Shown: positions 26,331-36,077 of the stretch, one piece after another
Layout of the letters: each line of letters begins with the position of its first letter
Position numbering within the stretch: the stretch's first letter is position 1
NCBI GenBank assembly: GCA_004173475.1
Contig: SEBU01000001.1
Location: 744,001-808,000 of the forward strand
Direction of reading: 5' to 3'
Origin: Gammaproteobacteria bacterium
GTDB taxonomy: Bacteria; Pseudomonadota; Gammaproteobacteria; Pseudomonadales; Cellvibrionaceae
DNA: 64,000 bases
Notes under the pieces: model-generated
Database searches by the model: none
Told to the model about the DNA's origin: nothing
The model's input: the letters and a program-made list of their open reading frames with translations, nothing else
Position numbers and translations under genes: made by a program

Positions 26331-28967
26331 TCACGCAGCCACGCCCAACTGCGATTTCACCCAAGGTATTACTGAAGCAAGTGCGGTTTCGAGAGCAGCC
26401 ACATCCGTTCCACCACCCTGCGCCATGTCTGGACGACCGCCGCCTTTTCCACCTAATTGTTCCGCAACAAAGCGCATGAGATCGCCAGCTTTTACCTTTC
26501 CAGTAGCGTCTTGAGTGACCCCGGCAACGAGGGCAACCTTACCGTCTTCAACTGCGGATAATAAAACTACGGAAGTACCAAGCTTGTTTTTAAATTGATC
26601 AACACTGTCGCGAAGTGATTTGGAGTCGGCACCTTCCAAATTCAACACCAGGACTTTGATGCCAGCGACTTCTTGTGCCTGACCCAACAAATCAACACTG
26701 CCCGCTGTCGCCAGCTTGGTTTTAAGTGCGGCCAGATCTTTTTCAAGTTTGCGATTTTGCGCTACAAGCTGCTCAAGCTTTTCGGTGAGGTTGTCACGAT
26801 TGGCTTTTAATACGCGCGCACTTGCATCGACCAACTCTTCAACTTTGTCGAATAATGCCAAGGCCCTTGCACCGGTAACTGCTTCGATACGACGTATACC
26901 AGCAGCAACACCCGACTCAGAGGTAACGCGAAACAAACCTATATCGCCGGTACGCTGAACATGGGTACCACCGCATAACTCTACTGAAAAGCCGTCACCC
27001 ATGGTCAAGACACGGACACTATCGCCGTATTTTTCGCCGAACAACGCCATAGCGCCTTTAGCCTTCGCCTGTTCCATATTGCACAATTCAGTAGCGACTG
27101 ATGAGTTGATACGGATCTGGCCATTCACTAGATTTTCAATGGCTTTTAATTGTTCGTGCGATACAGCTTCAAAATGCGAGAAGTCGAAGCGCAATCGCTC
27201 GGAATCTACAAGAGAACCTTTTTGCGTAACGTGCTCACCTAAAATTTTGCGCAGAGCAGCATGTAATAAGTGAGTCGCGGAATGGTTAAGGGCAGTTGAC
27301 TGGCGTACACCTGAATCCACCACAGCCAACACTTCATCGCCGATACTGATGGTGCCTGTCAATACACGCACATGGTGCAAATTGCTTGAGCCTTGCTTAT
27401 GACAATCACGTACTTCGATGTGCGTTGCGCCAGCGGTTAGATACCCTGTATCACCCGCCTGACCGCCTGATTCCGCGTAAAAAGGTGTTCGATCCAACAC
27501 TATGACGCCGTCATCACCTTCGCTCAAACGCTCAACTTTAGCGCCGTCTTTAAGAAGCGCGACCACTTTGCACTGTTCGGCCAAGGATGCATATCCCGTA
27601 AATTCACTATCCGGTAGCTCAAGACCCGCTGCGGTGTAGTCAACTTTGAACGAGCCTGCCGCGCGTGCACGAGTGCGTTGCTCATTCATTGCAGACTCGT
27701 AGCCTGCAAGATCAATCGTGAGACCTTTTTCGCGCGCTATGTCATTCGTTAAATCAAGCGGGAAACCGTAGGTGTCATAAAGCGTGAAAACAACCTGACC
27801 GGGGATTTCGGTACCGGAAATTTTGCTAAGCGCATCTTCCAGAACAGTAATTCCTTTATCCAAAGTTTTCTCAAATTGCTCTTCTTCAGCCAAGAGCACA
27901 CGCTCAATGTGCGCGCGATTTTTAATAAGCTCTGGATAAGCATCACCCATCACTTCAGCAAGCGCTTTTACAAGCTTATGAAAAAACGGCTGCTTCTGGC
28001 CGAGTTGGTGACCATGGCGAATAGCACGGCGAATAATACGACGCAGCACATAACCGCGACCTTCGTTCGACGGCGTAACGCCATCGGTAACGAGAAACGC
28101 GCATGAGCGAATGTGATCCGCAATTACGCGAAGGGATTTGTTTTCCAGATCGCCAGCATCGGTAGCTTGCGCAGCGGCTTTTAATAAATGCTGGAACAAA
28201 TCAATTTCATAATTGGAATGAACATGCTGCATCACAGCTGAAATACGCTCAAGCCCCATACCCGTATCCACGGATGGCGCTGGTAGGGGATGCAAAACAC
28301 CGTCGGGAGTACGGTTGAATTGCATAAACACGTTGTTCCAGATTTCGATAAAGCGATCACCGTCTTCTTCTGGCGAACCTGGTGGGCCGCCCCAAATATC
28401 CGCGCCGTGATCGTAGAAAATTTCAGTGCAAGGACCGCAAGGGCCTGTATCGCCCATAGCCCAGAAATTGTCGGACGCGTAAGGCGCACCTTTGTTGTCG
28501 CCGATACGAATAATACGTTCGGTAGGAACGCCTATTTCTTTGGCCCAAATATCGAAGGCTTCGTCATCGGACGCGTAAACAGTTACGGTAAGTTTTTCCG
28601 CGGGGATATTGAGCCAGTCTTTAGAGGTTAGAAATTCCCACGCGTAAATAATTGCATCGCGTTTGAAATAATCGCCAAAACTAAAATTTCCTAGCATTTC
28701 GAAAAAAGTATGATGGCGCGCGGTGTAGCCGACATTTTCCAGATCGTTATGCTTGCCACCGGCACGAACGCAACGTTGCGAACTGGTAGCACGAGTGTAG
28801 GGGCGCTTGTCGCCACCGAGAAATACGTCTTTGAACTGCACCATGCCCGCATTGGTAAACAATAAAGTCGGATCATTCCCCGGAATCAGGGAGCTACTGG
28901 GGACAATGGTGTGGCCTTTACTTTCAAAATATTTGAGGTAGGCGTCGCGTATTTCTGCGCTCTTCAT
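26331..28967 (-). CDS. alaS: Alanyl-tRNA synthetase
   Basis: 878 residues, full length. A class II synthetase with the usual N-terminal start ([19 protein letters not shown]). The central editing domain has [11 protein letters not shown] (HxxxH zinc/editing site) and [16 protein letters not shown] (Cys and His). The C-Ala domain at the end carries [15 protein letters not shown]. It charges tRNA-Ala and clears Ser/Gly mistakes; a tRNA-Ala gene lies at 7.7 kb. It is followed by lysC after 192 bp and preceded by a Trm112-like gene 11 bp upstream. Confidence 0.97.
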   Translation of the reverse strand: MKSAEIRDAYLKYFESKGHTIVPSSSLIPGNDPTLLFTNAGMVQFKDVFLGGDKRPYTRATSSQRCVRAGGKHNDLENVGYTARHHTFFEMLGNFSFGDYFKRDAIIYAWEFLTSKDWLNIPAEKLTVTVYASDDEAFDIWAKEIGVPTERIIRIGDNKGAPYASDNFWAMGDTGPCGPCTEIFYDHGADIWGGPPGSPEEDGDRFIEIWNNVFMQFNRTPDGVLHPLPAPSVDTGMGLERISAVMQHVHSNYEIDLFQHLLKAAAQATDAGDLENKSLRVIADHIRSCAFLVTDGVTPSNEGRGYVLRRIIRRAIRHGHQLGQKQPFFHKLVKALAEVMGDAYPELIKNRAHIERVLLAEEEQFEKTLDKGITVLEDALSKISGTEIPGQVVFTLYDTYGFPLDLTNDIAREKGLTIDLAGYESAMNEQRTRARAAGSFKVDYTAAGLELPDSEFTGYASLAEQCKVVALLKDGAKVERLSEGDDGVIVLDRTPFYAESGGQAGDTGYLTAGATHIEVRDCHKQGSSNLHHVRVLTGTISIGDEVLAVVDSGVRQSTALNHSATHLLHAALRKILGEHVTQKGSLVDSERLRFDFSHFEAVSHEQLKAIENLVNGQIRINSSVATELCNMEQAKAKGAMALFGEKYGDSVRVLTMGDGFSVELCGGTHVQRTGDIGLFRVTSESGVAAGIRRIEAVTGARALALFDKVEELVDASARVLKANRDNLTEKLEQLVAQNRKLEKDLAALKTKLATAGSVDLLGQAQEVAGIKVLVLNLEGADSKSLRDSVDQFKNKLGTSVVLLSAVEDGKVALVAGVTQDATGKVKAGDLMRFVAEQLGGKGGGRPDMAQGGGTDVAALETALASVIPWVKSQLGVAA

Positions 28968-28978
28968 AAATCTTCCAA

Positions 28979-29200
28979 TTATTGGGTTGCTTGATGCTGA
29001 TCTTTGTTGGCCTGGCGCTGTTCTTTTTCTTCGAGACTTATTTTGCGCGCTTCATTTTCCAACATAACGGGGATGCCATCGCGAATCGGGTAAGCCAATC
29101 CGCTCGTCCAGCAAATTAATTCCTGCTGCTCCGGAAAATATTCCAGGGCACCTTTTGTCACTGGACAAACCAGGATGCTAAGTAATTTTTTGTCGATCAT
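28979..29200 (-). CDS. Trm112 family protein (YcaR-like) with extended C-terminus
   Basis: 73 residues. The Trm112/YcaR fold shows as [20 protein letters not shown], then [22 protein letters not shown]. Bacterial members are usually near 60 residues; here about 13 extra polar residues ([13 protein letters not shown]) follow. Only one Cys of the zinc pair remains in each half (LVCP and LICW). Trm112 proteins activate methyltransferases; the bacterial role is unclear. It is 11 bp upstream of alaS on the same strand, so probably cotranscribed, instead of beside lpxK/kdsB where many relatives lie. Confidence 0.85.
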   Translation of the reverse strand: MIDKKLLSILVCPVTKGALEYFPEQQELICWTSGLAYPIRDGIPVMLENEARKISLEEKEQRQANKDQHQATQ

Positions 29201-29448
29201 AAATCAACTCTGTCGATAGCCAAACCAGGGGCGTTATAGTAACCGCTGACGCTCGCCCTGTCTCTAGTTGAAGCAGCCGGGAATGACTTATCTCGCTGAT
29301 TTCGCATGGAATTTAAAGCTTTGTAGAAGGAAAATAAGTTGGAAGCAAAAACACTTCAAAATCCCAAACGAACGAGGATTTAAAAAGCGTGCGCTTAATT
29401 TGGCGATCGGGTGATTAACCGCGGCTTGAAGTAAATTAATCGCACGAT

Positions 29449-30264
29449 TTAAGGAATGGCAGGCGGAACCAAAAGTTGCGGATCGACACGCTCTTCGAAC
29501 CAATTCATCGCCCAATGCAAATGTGGGCCGGACGCCCTGCCGGTTTGACCAACCAGCGCAATTTTCTGCCCTTGCGAAATTTTATCGCCGGTTTTAACTA
29601 AAATTTTGCTGAGATGAATAAAAGTCGAAGATAAACCGTGGCCGTGATCGATAATCAATGTGCCTCCCGATAAAAACATATCCGGGTGGACGAGCGTAAC
29701 TGTACCGCCAGCAGGCGATTTCACGACAGCGCCAACCGGTTTTGCAATATCAAGACCCACGTGAGCAGTTCCAGGGACACCGTTGTATATACGCTGGCTA
29801 CCGTAAACACCGCTAATGGGACCAACTAACGGCCATTGAAATTTTTGAGCAAAAAAGTTTAGGGGTAAATCGACGGTGCGTGCCTTTTTCACCAGGGCTG
29901 CTTCTCTCGCTATACGCTCCACTTGTTCTTTCGACGGTTCAACGGTGGCTTGCGGGACGCCTTCCACACGTTGAATTTTATAATCACGCGCTTTTACATT
30001 AAATGTGCGCGACTCACTTTTCCCACCTGAAAATGTTTTTATCGTCGCAGTGGCCGGAGCATCCCGTCCCAGACCTATAACAAATTTACCGTCTTGTGTT
30101 AATCGCAGCTTTCGCTGGTTGTATTCGACAGACACACCCTTAGGTACCTGCCCGATTATCACGGCGCCCTGCTGCCATTCACCGGTGACTTCCAATGCGA
30201 ATGTAGTCGGTGCAACAATTAATGTGATTAAACTGAATAGCGCGACACGGATATGTTTTTTCAT
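29449..30264 (-). CDS. Periplasmic M23 (LytM-type) peptidase
   Basis: 271 residues with a signal peptide (about 1-23, TFA-LEV). Residues about 25-105 form a beta-rich N-terminal domain. The C-terminal LytM domain (about 150-265) keeps the zinc and catalytic residues: His168 and Asp172 in HVGLDIAKP, and His248/His250 in GPHLHW. Such enzymes cut peptidoglycan cross-links or regulate amidases. All metal ligands are present, so it is likely active. It is a lone gene with about 250 bp of non-coding DNA on its 3' side. Confidence 0.9.
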   Translation of the reverse strand: MKKHIRVALFSLITLIVAPTTFALEVTGEWQQGAVIIGQVPKGVSVEYNQRKLRLTQDGKFVIGLGRDAPATATIKTFSGGKSESRTFNVKARDYKIQRVEGVPQATVEPSKEQVERIAREAALVKKARTVDLPLNFFAQKFQWPLVGPISGVYGSQRIYNGVPGTAHVGLDIAKPVGAVVKSPAGGTVTLVHPDMFLSGGTLIIDHGHGLSSTFIHLSKILVKTGDKISQGQKIALVGQTGRASGPHLHWAMNWFEERVDPQLLVPPAIP

Positions 30265-30418
30265 AACAAAATCGCTGATACAAATGATTTAAAGAAAATT
30301 TTCATTTACTGAACATAAATCCAAACGAGTAATGACTCACCGCAACGCCAGATTCTAATCAACGACCAAGCTATCCACGCGAACGAGAAAATAAAACATC
30401 AGTAGCAGTCAGCCAAAA

Positions 30419-30446
30419 AAAAACGGCAGACATGCTGCCGTTTTTT
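30419..30446 (-). terminator. pyk terminator
   Basis: CGGCAG (30424-30429) and CTGCCG (30435-30440) around ACATG, extended by A and T tracts on both sides (about 12 bp in all). It lies 15-43 nt after the pyk stop on the minus strand and closes the sugar-metabolism block. The A/T symmetry allows termination from both sides. Confidence 0.88.
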
Positions 30447-30461
30447 TATGAAACTCATGCG

Positions 30462-31892
30462 TTATACGCGCAGGATTCTCATGGTGTTAGTACCGCCAAG
30501 AACGGTGGTATCGCCATTCGAAAGAATAACCAAATCGCCATCTACCAGAATCCCTTTTACTTTCAACAAATTCACAGCTCGATCAAAATCTTCTGCGCAA
30601 GGAACTATTGCCGTATCAAAAGCAACTGGGTAAACACCGCGATAAAGCGCAACTTTACGTTGCGTGCTCACATGGCGAGAAAACGCAAAAATCGGCAATT
30701 GCGAACCAACACGCGACATCAAGCGCGGAGTGCTACCGGATTCGGTCAAACAAATTATTGCTTTCACACCTGCCAAATGGTTTGCAGTGAACATGGCAGC
30801 CAATGCGATAGATTCATCGATAGTGCTGAAATGTTCGTCCATACGATATTTATCAAAACTCGCGGTTGGATGCTGTTCCGCACCCAAAATAATGCGCACC
30901 ATAGCTTCAACGGTTTGCACGGGGTAACTACCCGCCGCCGTCTCTGCCGACAGCATTACCGCATCAGTTCCATCCAACACGGCGTTAGCCACGTCGAATA
31001 CTTCTGCGCGCGTTGGTAGCGGGCTGTTGATCATTGATTCCATCATTTGGGTCGCGGTGATCACGACTTTATTCAATGCACGGGAACGCTCGATAATGCG
31101 TTTTTGTACACCAATCAAAGCTGCATCGCCAATCTCAACACCCAAATCACCACGGGCAACCATTACCGCGTCGGAGGCACGAATAATATCATCGAGCGTT
31201 TCGTTATCAGCAACCGCTTCAGCGCGTTCGATTTTTGAAACCAAGCCAGCTTTACCGCCAGCAGCTTCCATTAAACGACGAGCGAGGTTCATATCTTCAG
31301 CGCTGCGTGGGAAAGATACGGCGAGGTAGTCCACATCAATTTCAGCAGCGGTCTTGATATCAGCCATATCTTTTTCGGTTAACGCCGGTGCCGTTAATCC
31401 ACCACCTTGACGGTTGATGCCTTTGTTATTCGACAAAGGTCCACCAACAGCTGTTGTGGTGTAAATACGCGGGCCTTCGATGCGGTCAACTTTCAACACT
31501 ACGCGGCCATCGTCCAGCAAAAGCATATCGCCAGGGACGCAATCGTTAGGCAATTCTTTGTAGTCAATGCCGACTTGATCTTGATTGCCAGCATCGCGCT
31601 CAAGGGTTGCGTCCAAAACAAATTTGTCGCCAACATTGAGGTGAATTTTACCTTGGGCAAAACGCGCTACACGAATTTTTGGACCCTGCAAATCGCCGAG
31701 CACCGCAACGTATTTGTTGTGCTTGGCAGCGATCTCACGAACCATTTCGGCACGGCGTTTGTGATCTTCGGGCGAGCCGTGTGAAAAATTCAAACGAACG
31801 ACGTTAACACCCGCCAAAATCAATTGTTCCAGAACTTCTGGTGATTCCGAAGCAGGGCCAAGGGTACTAACGATTTTTGTACGTCTTAACAT
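30462..31892 (-). CDS. pyk: Pyruvate kinase
   Basis: 476 residues. It converts phosphoenolpyruvate and ADP to pyruvate and ATP. The family start [20 protein letters not shown], the active-site region [12 protein letters not shown] and the signature [12 protein letters not shown] are present, with [20 protein letters not shown]. Length fits the bacterial PykA/PykF size; which of the two cannot be decided. It ends a seven-gene co-directional block, 15 bp after gap. A strong terminator follows. Confidence 0.96.
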   Translation of the reverse strand: MLRRTKIVSTLGPASESPEVLEQLILAGVNVVRLNFSHGSPEDHKRRAEMVREIAAKHNKYVAVLGDLQGPKIRVARFAQGKIHLNVGDKFVLDATLERDAGNQDQVGIDYKELPNDCVPGDMLLLDDGRVVLKVDRIEGPRIYTTTAVGGPLSNNKGINRQGGGLTAPALTEKDMADIKTAAEIDVDYLAVSFPRSAEDMNLARRLMEAAGGKAGLVSKIERAEAVADNETLDDIIRASDAVMVARGDLGVEIGDAALIGVQKRIIERSRALNKVVITATQMMESMINSPLPTRAEVFDVANAVLDGTDAVMLSAETAAGSYPVQTVEAMVRIILGAEQHPTASFDKYRMDEHFSTIDESIALAAMFTANHLAGVKAIICLTESGSTPRLMSRVGSQLPIFAFSRHVSTQRKVALYRGVYPVAFDTAIVPCAEDFDRAVNLLKVKGILVDGDLVILSNGDTTVLGGTNTMRILRV

Positions 31893-31907
31893 GATTGATT
31901 TCTCTTT

Positions 31908-32915
31908 TTATTTAGCTGACATCAATGCGAGGGTGTTATCCAACATGCGGTTAGAGAAACCCCACTCGTTGTCGTACCAGCTCAATACTTTTACCCACTT
32001 ACCGTAAACTTTAGTTTGCAGGGAATCGTAATTCGAAGAGTGTGGGTTGTGATTAAAGTCGATAGAAACCAAAGGCTCATCCACGAATGCCAACACACCT
32101 GGCATTTCCAATTCAGCTGCTTTTTTCATAGCCGCGTTTACAGATTCAACGGTAACGTCTTTTTCCACTAACACGTTCAAGTCAACCAAAGAAACGTTGA
32201 TGGTTGGAACACGAACAGAAATACCGTCCAACTTACCTTTCAATTCTGGCAATACCAAACCTACTGCTTTTGCTGCACCGGTTGTGGTTGGAATCATGGA
32301 TTGCGTTGCTGAGCGCGCGCGGTAGATATCTTTGTGGAACACGTCAGACAACACTTGATCGTTAGTGTACGAGTGGATAGTAGTCATTGAACCTTGAACG
32401 ATGGTGAAATTATCGTTCAATACTTTAGCGATAGGCGCCAGGCAGTTAGTAGTGCAAGATGCGTTAGAAATAATGGTGTCAGAAGCTTTCAACACATTGT
32501 CATTTACGCCGAATACTACGGTTGCATCTACATCGGTACCTGGAGCGGAAATAATGACCTTCTTGGCACCGGCATTGATATGCGCTTGCGCTTTTTCTTT
32601 ACTAGTGAAAATACCGGTACATTCGTAAACCACGTCCACTTTCAATTCGCCCCAAGGCAATTTAGACGGATCACGTTCAGCGGTGATACGAATCTCATCA
32701 CCATTTACAAACATTGATGAACCTTCAAATTTAACGCTACCGTTGAATTGGCCGTGAACAGAATCATATTTAGTCAGATGAGCATTCAAATGAGCATCAC
32801 CGAGGTCGTTAATACCAACGATTTGAATTTTTTCGCGCTTGCCTGATTCATATAAAGCACGCAGTACGTTGCGACCGATACGACCATAACCGTTAATTGC
32901 TACTCTGATAGTCAT
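31908..32915 (-). CDS. gap: Glyceraldehyde-3-phosphate dehydrogenase, type I
   Basis: 335 residues. The NAD-binding start is [21 protein letters not shown], the catalytic Cys lies in [13 protein letters not shown], and [20 protein letters not shown] ends the catalytic domain. It oxidises glyceraldehyde 3-phosphate to 1,3-bisphosphoglycerate. It takes one product of KDPG aldolase (eda, the gene upstream) and feeds lower glycolysis. GGAG precedes the ATG. The leader carries an unusual G-rich stretch on the mRNA strand (see 32978-33010). Confidence 0.96.
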   Translation of the reverse strand: MTIRVAINGYGRIGRNVLRALYESGKREKIQIVGINDLGDAHLNAHLTKYDSVHGQFNGSVKFEGSSMFVNGDEIRITAERDPSKLPWGELKVDVVYECTGIFTSKEKAQAHINAGAKKVIISAPGTDVDATVVFGVNDNVLKASDTIISNASCTTNCLAPIAKVLNDNFTIVQGSMTTIHSYTNDQVLSDVFHKDIYRARSATQSMIPTTTGAAKAVGLVLPELKGKLDGISVRVPTINVSLVDLNVLVEKDVTVESVNAAMKKAAELEMPGVLAFVDEPLVSIDFNHNPHSSNYDSLQTKVYGKWVKVLSWYDNEWGFSNRMLDNTLALMSAK

Positions 32916-32977
32916 TTATTACTCCTAAGTCAATTGTGGTACCCATCGCAGGGTATTCATCTTTTAAAATTTTTTGA

Positions 32978-33010
32978 CCCCACCCCAACCCTCCCCTTCA
33001 CATGGGAGGG
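32978..33010 (-). promoter_or_regulatory. G-rich leader element of gap: possible G-quadruplex overlapping a hairpin
   Basis: On the mRNA strand four G-runs occur in 19 nt (GGGG-A-GGG-TT-GGGG-T-GGGG, plus-strand 32978-32996), which fits the G-quadruplex pattern. The same bases also form part of a hairpin with CCCTCCC/GGGAGGG arms (32989-33010), so two structures compete. It lies about 63-95 nt upstream of the gap ATG, in the 145-bp eda-gap gap. A related CCCTCC...GGAGGG element is at 41212-41239. Confidence 0.45.
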
Positions 33011-33060
33011 AGTAAAAACTCCGCCCCTGAAAAGGAGGAGGCTGGAACGGGTGTAGTTAA

Positions 33061-33693
33061 CTAGCGAGGCAAACTTGCTGCTTCGCGCGCGAGTCGTTCG
33101 ATTTCATCCCAACGACCCGCCTTCATCAATTCTTTCGGAGCCATCCAGGTTCCGCCAACACAGGCCACGTTTGGCAAAGCCAAATAGCTTGGTGCTTTTG
33201 CTAAATCAATTCCACCGGTTGGGCAGAAAGTGATTTGTGGCAAAGGGCCGCCGATAGACTTCAACATAGGTACACCACCAGCCGCTTCCGCCGGGAAGAA
33301 CTTCTGATGAGTGAAGCCTTGCACGTACAAATTCATGGCTTCAGTCGGCGTTGCAACACCGGCCAGTAATGGAACAGAGCTGCCTTTTGCAGCTTCAATC
33401 AACGCTGGCGTCGTGCCTGGGCTCACTAAAAAGGTTGAGCCTGCTTTAATAGCCGCTTCCAAATCTTTCGGCGTGATAATCGTACCTGCACCAATTACTG
33501 CGTCGGCAGGCAAGGCTTCAACCATCGCAGTGATTGCATCCAACGCACAAGGAGTACGCAGGGTGATTTCCAATACCTTCAAGCCGCCAGCGTAAAGCGC
33601 TTTAGCCAGAGGTACGGCGTCTTCAATGCGCTCAACAACCATTACCGGTACAACCGGCGCTACTTTAAGAATCTGATCTATGGATAAAGCCAC
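33061..33693 (-). CDS. eda: 2-keto-3-deoxy-6-phosphogluconate (KDPG) aldolase
   Basis: 210 residues. It splits KDPG into pyruvate and glyceraldehyde 3-phosphate, the last step of the Entner-Doudoroff pathway. The class I aldolase Lys lies in FTHQKFFPAEAAGG, the catalytic Glu in LEITLRTPCALDAI, and the C-terminal FCPTGGIDLAKAPSYLALP binds phosphate. It follows pgl after 63 bp and is upstream of gap, which uses its triose product. Confidence 0.95.
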   Translation of the reverse strand: MALSIDQILKVAPVVPVMVVERIEDAVPLAKALYAGGLKVLEITLRTPCALDAITAMVEALPADAVIGAGTIITPKDLEAAIKAGSTFLVSPGTTPALIEAAKGSSVPLLAGVATPTEAMNLYVQGFTHQKFFPAEAAGGVPMLKSIGGPLPQITFCPTGGIDLAKAPSYLALPNVACVGGTWMAPKELMKAGRWDEIERLAREAASLPR

Positions 33694-33756
33694 TGCGTTT
33701 TCCTCGTTTGGGATAGATACTTACTTTCATTAATTCTTAAGCCGGACCTGCCGCCT

Positions 33757-34467
33757 TTAGGGCGCCCAGTAAACCACAACCGGTACTCGGTCTTGTTGTA
33801 ACACAGCACGAATCGGCATTTCGGCTACATCTTTGCCCGCTTGTGCTTTGCGCAATACATCCAGCTTTTCCTGACCGGTAATTAAAAGCACCAATGTTTT
33901 AGAATGCAACAAGCCGGCGAGCGACAAGGTCATGCGCTCAGTGATTGCACCTGTTACTTCGCTTTGGTGGGCAATAATGGCCGAGCAAAGTTCAGGTGAA
34001 TCCGGATTTAATGCTGCATCAAGTCCATTAGCATGCGGGAATAAGGATGCGGTATGGCCGTCATTACCCATACCGAGAATTGTAATATCAAAAGGTTGTG
34101 CGAGTTGTTGATAAGCGGCTTCGCAATCAGCCAAGCCCTCTTGTGCTGTGCCAGCAGTATTTTTCATGCCGATTAAATTGGCAGCAGCGGCTTTATTTTG
34201 AATGAGGTGTTTTACGGTGAAAGCTTCGTTGCTTTTGTCATGTTCGAAATCAACCCAGCGCTCATCGACAAGCGCTACATAAACCAATTCCCAATCCAGA
34301 TCCACATTGCTCAAGCTTTTGTAGAGTGGCTCCGGTGTGCTGCCACCAGAAACCATAAATGTTGCTTCACCACGCTCTTCGATTGCCTGGCTGAGTGCAG
34401 TCACACACTCAGCTTCCAGAGCTGACACCATATCTTGACGATTTTCAAAAAAACGTTCGGTCAACAT
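33757..34467 (-). CDS. pgl: 6-phosphogluconolactonase
   Basis: 236 residues, of the DevB/Pgl (glucosamine-6-phosphate isomerase-like) type. Typical motifs: [17 protein letters not shown] near the start, [17 protein letters not shown], and [20 protein letters not shown]. It hydrolyses 6-phosphogluconolactone to 6-phosphogluconate. Its ATG overlaps the zwf stop (TAATG), so zwf and pgl are translationally coupled and catalyse consecutive reactions. Confidence 0.95.
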   Translation of the reverse strand: MLTERFFENRQDMVSALEAECVTALSQAIEERGEATFMVSGGSTPEPLYKSLSNVDLDWELVYVALVDERWVDFEHDKSNEAFTVKHLIQNKAAAANLIGMKNTAGTAQEGLADCEAAYQQLAQPFDITILGMGNDGHTASLFPHANGLDAALNPDSPELCSAIIAHQSEVTGAITERMTLSLAGLLHSKTLVLLITGQEKLDVLRKAQAGKDVAEMPIRAVLQQDRVPVVVYWAP

Positions 34468-35948
34468 TACTGGCTGTCCTCTACACCGACTTCATCGATG
34501 TTAAACCAGCTACGACCGTCGGAGCCGACTAATTGCGCTGAAGCAATTGGCCCCCAGGTTCCCGCCATGTAACCGTGCGGTTTATTTTCAGGACGTTGCC
34601 AGGCTTCGATAATCGGGTCGATCCACGCCCAAGCTGCATCTACTTCAGCGCGGTGGATGAACAGACTCGGGTTATTCGCCGCAGCATCTAGCATCAAACG
34701 TTTGTAAGCATCGCTAAAATAATCTTTGTAGGCATCAGCAAGATTTAGGTTCAACACTACTGGCGACAATTTCATTTCTTGCTTGCCCAAATCTTTAGAG
34801 GTCACGATGATCTTTATAGATTCTTCAGGTTGCAAGCGAATGACTAAGCGATTTGGTGTGGTGATTCCTGCAGCTTCCGGAAACACTTTGTGCGCAACAT
34901 CTTTATATTGAATAACAATTTCCGCGAAGCGCTGCTTCATGCGCTTGCCGGTGCGTAAGTAGAAGGGCACGTTCGCCCAACGAGAATTGTCGATGTGAGC
35001 GCGGATGGCAACGAAAGTTTCGGTATTACTAGGAGAACCTAGTTCATCGAGATAACCCGGAACAGTTACACCGTCCATTTGTCCAGTGACATATTGGCCG
35101 CGTACCGCATTAAAACGAACGGTATTGCCAGTAAGTGGACGCAAACTTTCCAATACTTTTAATTTTTCTGCACGAATACGCTCGGCCGTCATTTTGTTTG
35201 GCGACTCCATAGCCACCAAACACAATAATTGCAAAATATGGTTTTGAACCATGTCGCGCAATGCACCAGCGCCATCATAAAAACCGGCGCGGCCTTCCAG
35301 CCCTACAGTTTCAGAGATAGTGATTTGTACGTTATCAACAGTGCGCGCATCCCAAAGGTTTTCAAAAATACCGTTGGCAAAACGTAGCGCCAGCAAATTT
35401 TGTACAGCTTCTTTGCCAAGGTAATGGTCAATACGGAAAATAGAATGTTCGTCGAAATATTCCGCAATGCTGCTATTAATTTCTTCAGCAGTTTTGGCAT
35501 CGTAACCAAGTGGTTTTTCAACAACAACACGCGACGTTTTAGTGATCAATCCGCTTTCATGCAAATGCTTACAGGCAGCACTGAATACCGAAGGTGGGGT
35601 TGAAAGATAAAACACACGTTGACGGTTATCGCCGCTGTTAAGCAATTGCGCGAGCTCTTTCCATTTCTCATCAAGCGTGGAGATGTCTACGGCCATTGGG
35701 AATAAAATAGTGGCGAAACTATCCCAGGCATCATCTTTGAATTCATTCTTATTCAAATGCTTTTGGGCGGCCTCACGTACTTTACTTTTATACTCTTCTA
35801 CTGCTTGAGTATTTCTTACAGTTGGAATAATACGCGTACCTTCAGGCAATTCCCCATTGCGATGAGCGCGAAATAAACCCGGGATTAGTTTGCGTAGCGC
35901 CAAGTCACCAGCGCCACCAAAAAGAACAAAATCAAAGGCTTCAAGCAT
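34467..35948 (-). CDS. zwf: Glucose-6-phosphate 1-dehydrogenase
   Basis: 493 residues from ATG 35946-35948 (MLEAFDFVLFGGAGDLALRK), which has AGGAT 8 nt upstream and gives the usual length. A GTG 36 nt further upstream extends the frame to 35984, but that extension lies in a duplicated sequence and is unlikely. The active site signature RIDHYLGKEAVQN and the substrate region VVEKPLGYDAKTA are present. It oxidises glucose 6-phosphate to 6-phosphogluconolactone with NAD(P). TAATG overlap with pgl. The 93-bp gap to edd holds a 12-nt direct repeat, TTCTAAATCAGA, at 35970 and 35986. Confidence 0.96.
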   Translation of the reverse strand: MLEAFDFVLFGGAGDLALRKLIPGLFRAHRNGELPEGTRIIPTVRNTQAVEEYKSKVREAAQKHLNKNEFKDDAWDSFATILFPMAVDISTLDEKWKELAQLLNSGDNRQRVFYLSTPPSVFSAACKHLHESGLITKTSRVVVEKPLGYDAKTAEEINSSIAEYFDEHSIFRIDHYLGKEAVQNLLALRFANGIFENLWDARTVDNVQITISETVGLEGRAGFYDGAGALRDMVQNHILQLLCLVAMESPNKMTAERIRAEKLKVLESLRPLTGNTVRFNAVRGQYVTGQMDGVTVPGYLDELGSPSNTETFVAIRAHIDNSRWANVPFYLRTGKRMKQRFAEIVIQYKDVAHKVFPEAAGITTPNRLVIRLQPEESIKIIVTSKDLGKQEMKLSPVVLNLNLADAYKDYFSDAYKRLMLDAAANNPSLFIHRAEVDAAWAWIDPIIEAWQRPENKPHGYMAGTWGPIASAQLVGSDGRSWFNIDEVGVEDSQ

Positions 35949-36077
35949 GTGGTTTATCCTGTAGATACTTTCTAAATCAGACACGTTCTAAATCAGATTT
36001 CCAAGTCAGACTTTTACATCGACCCCGCATTCATTATTCGCCTTTTCCCTAAGAGAGCGCTTTATAAAGAGCGCTGA

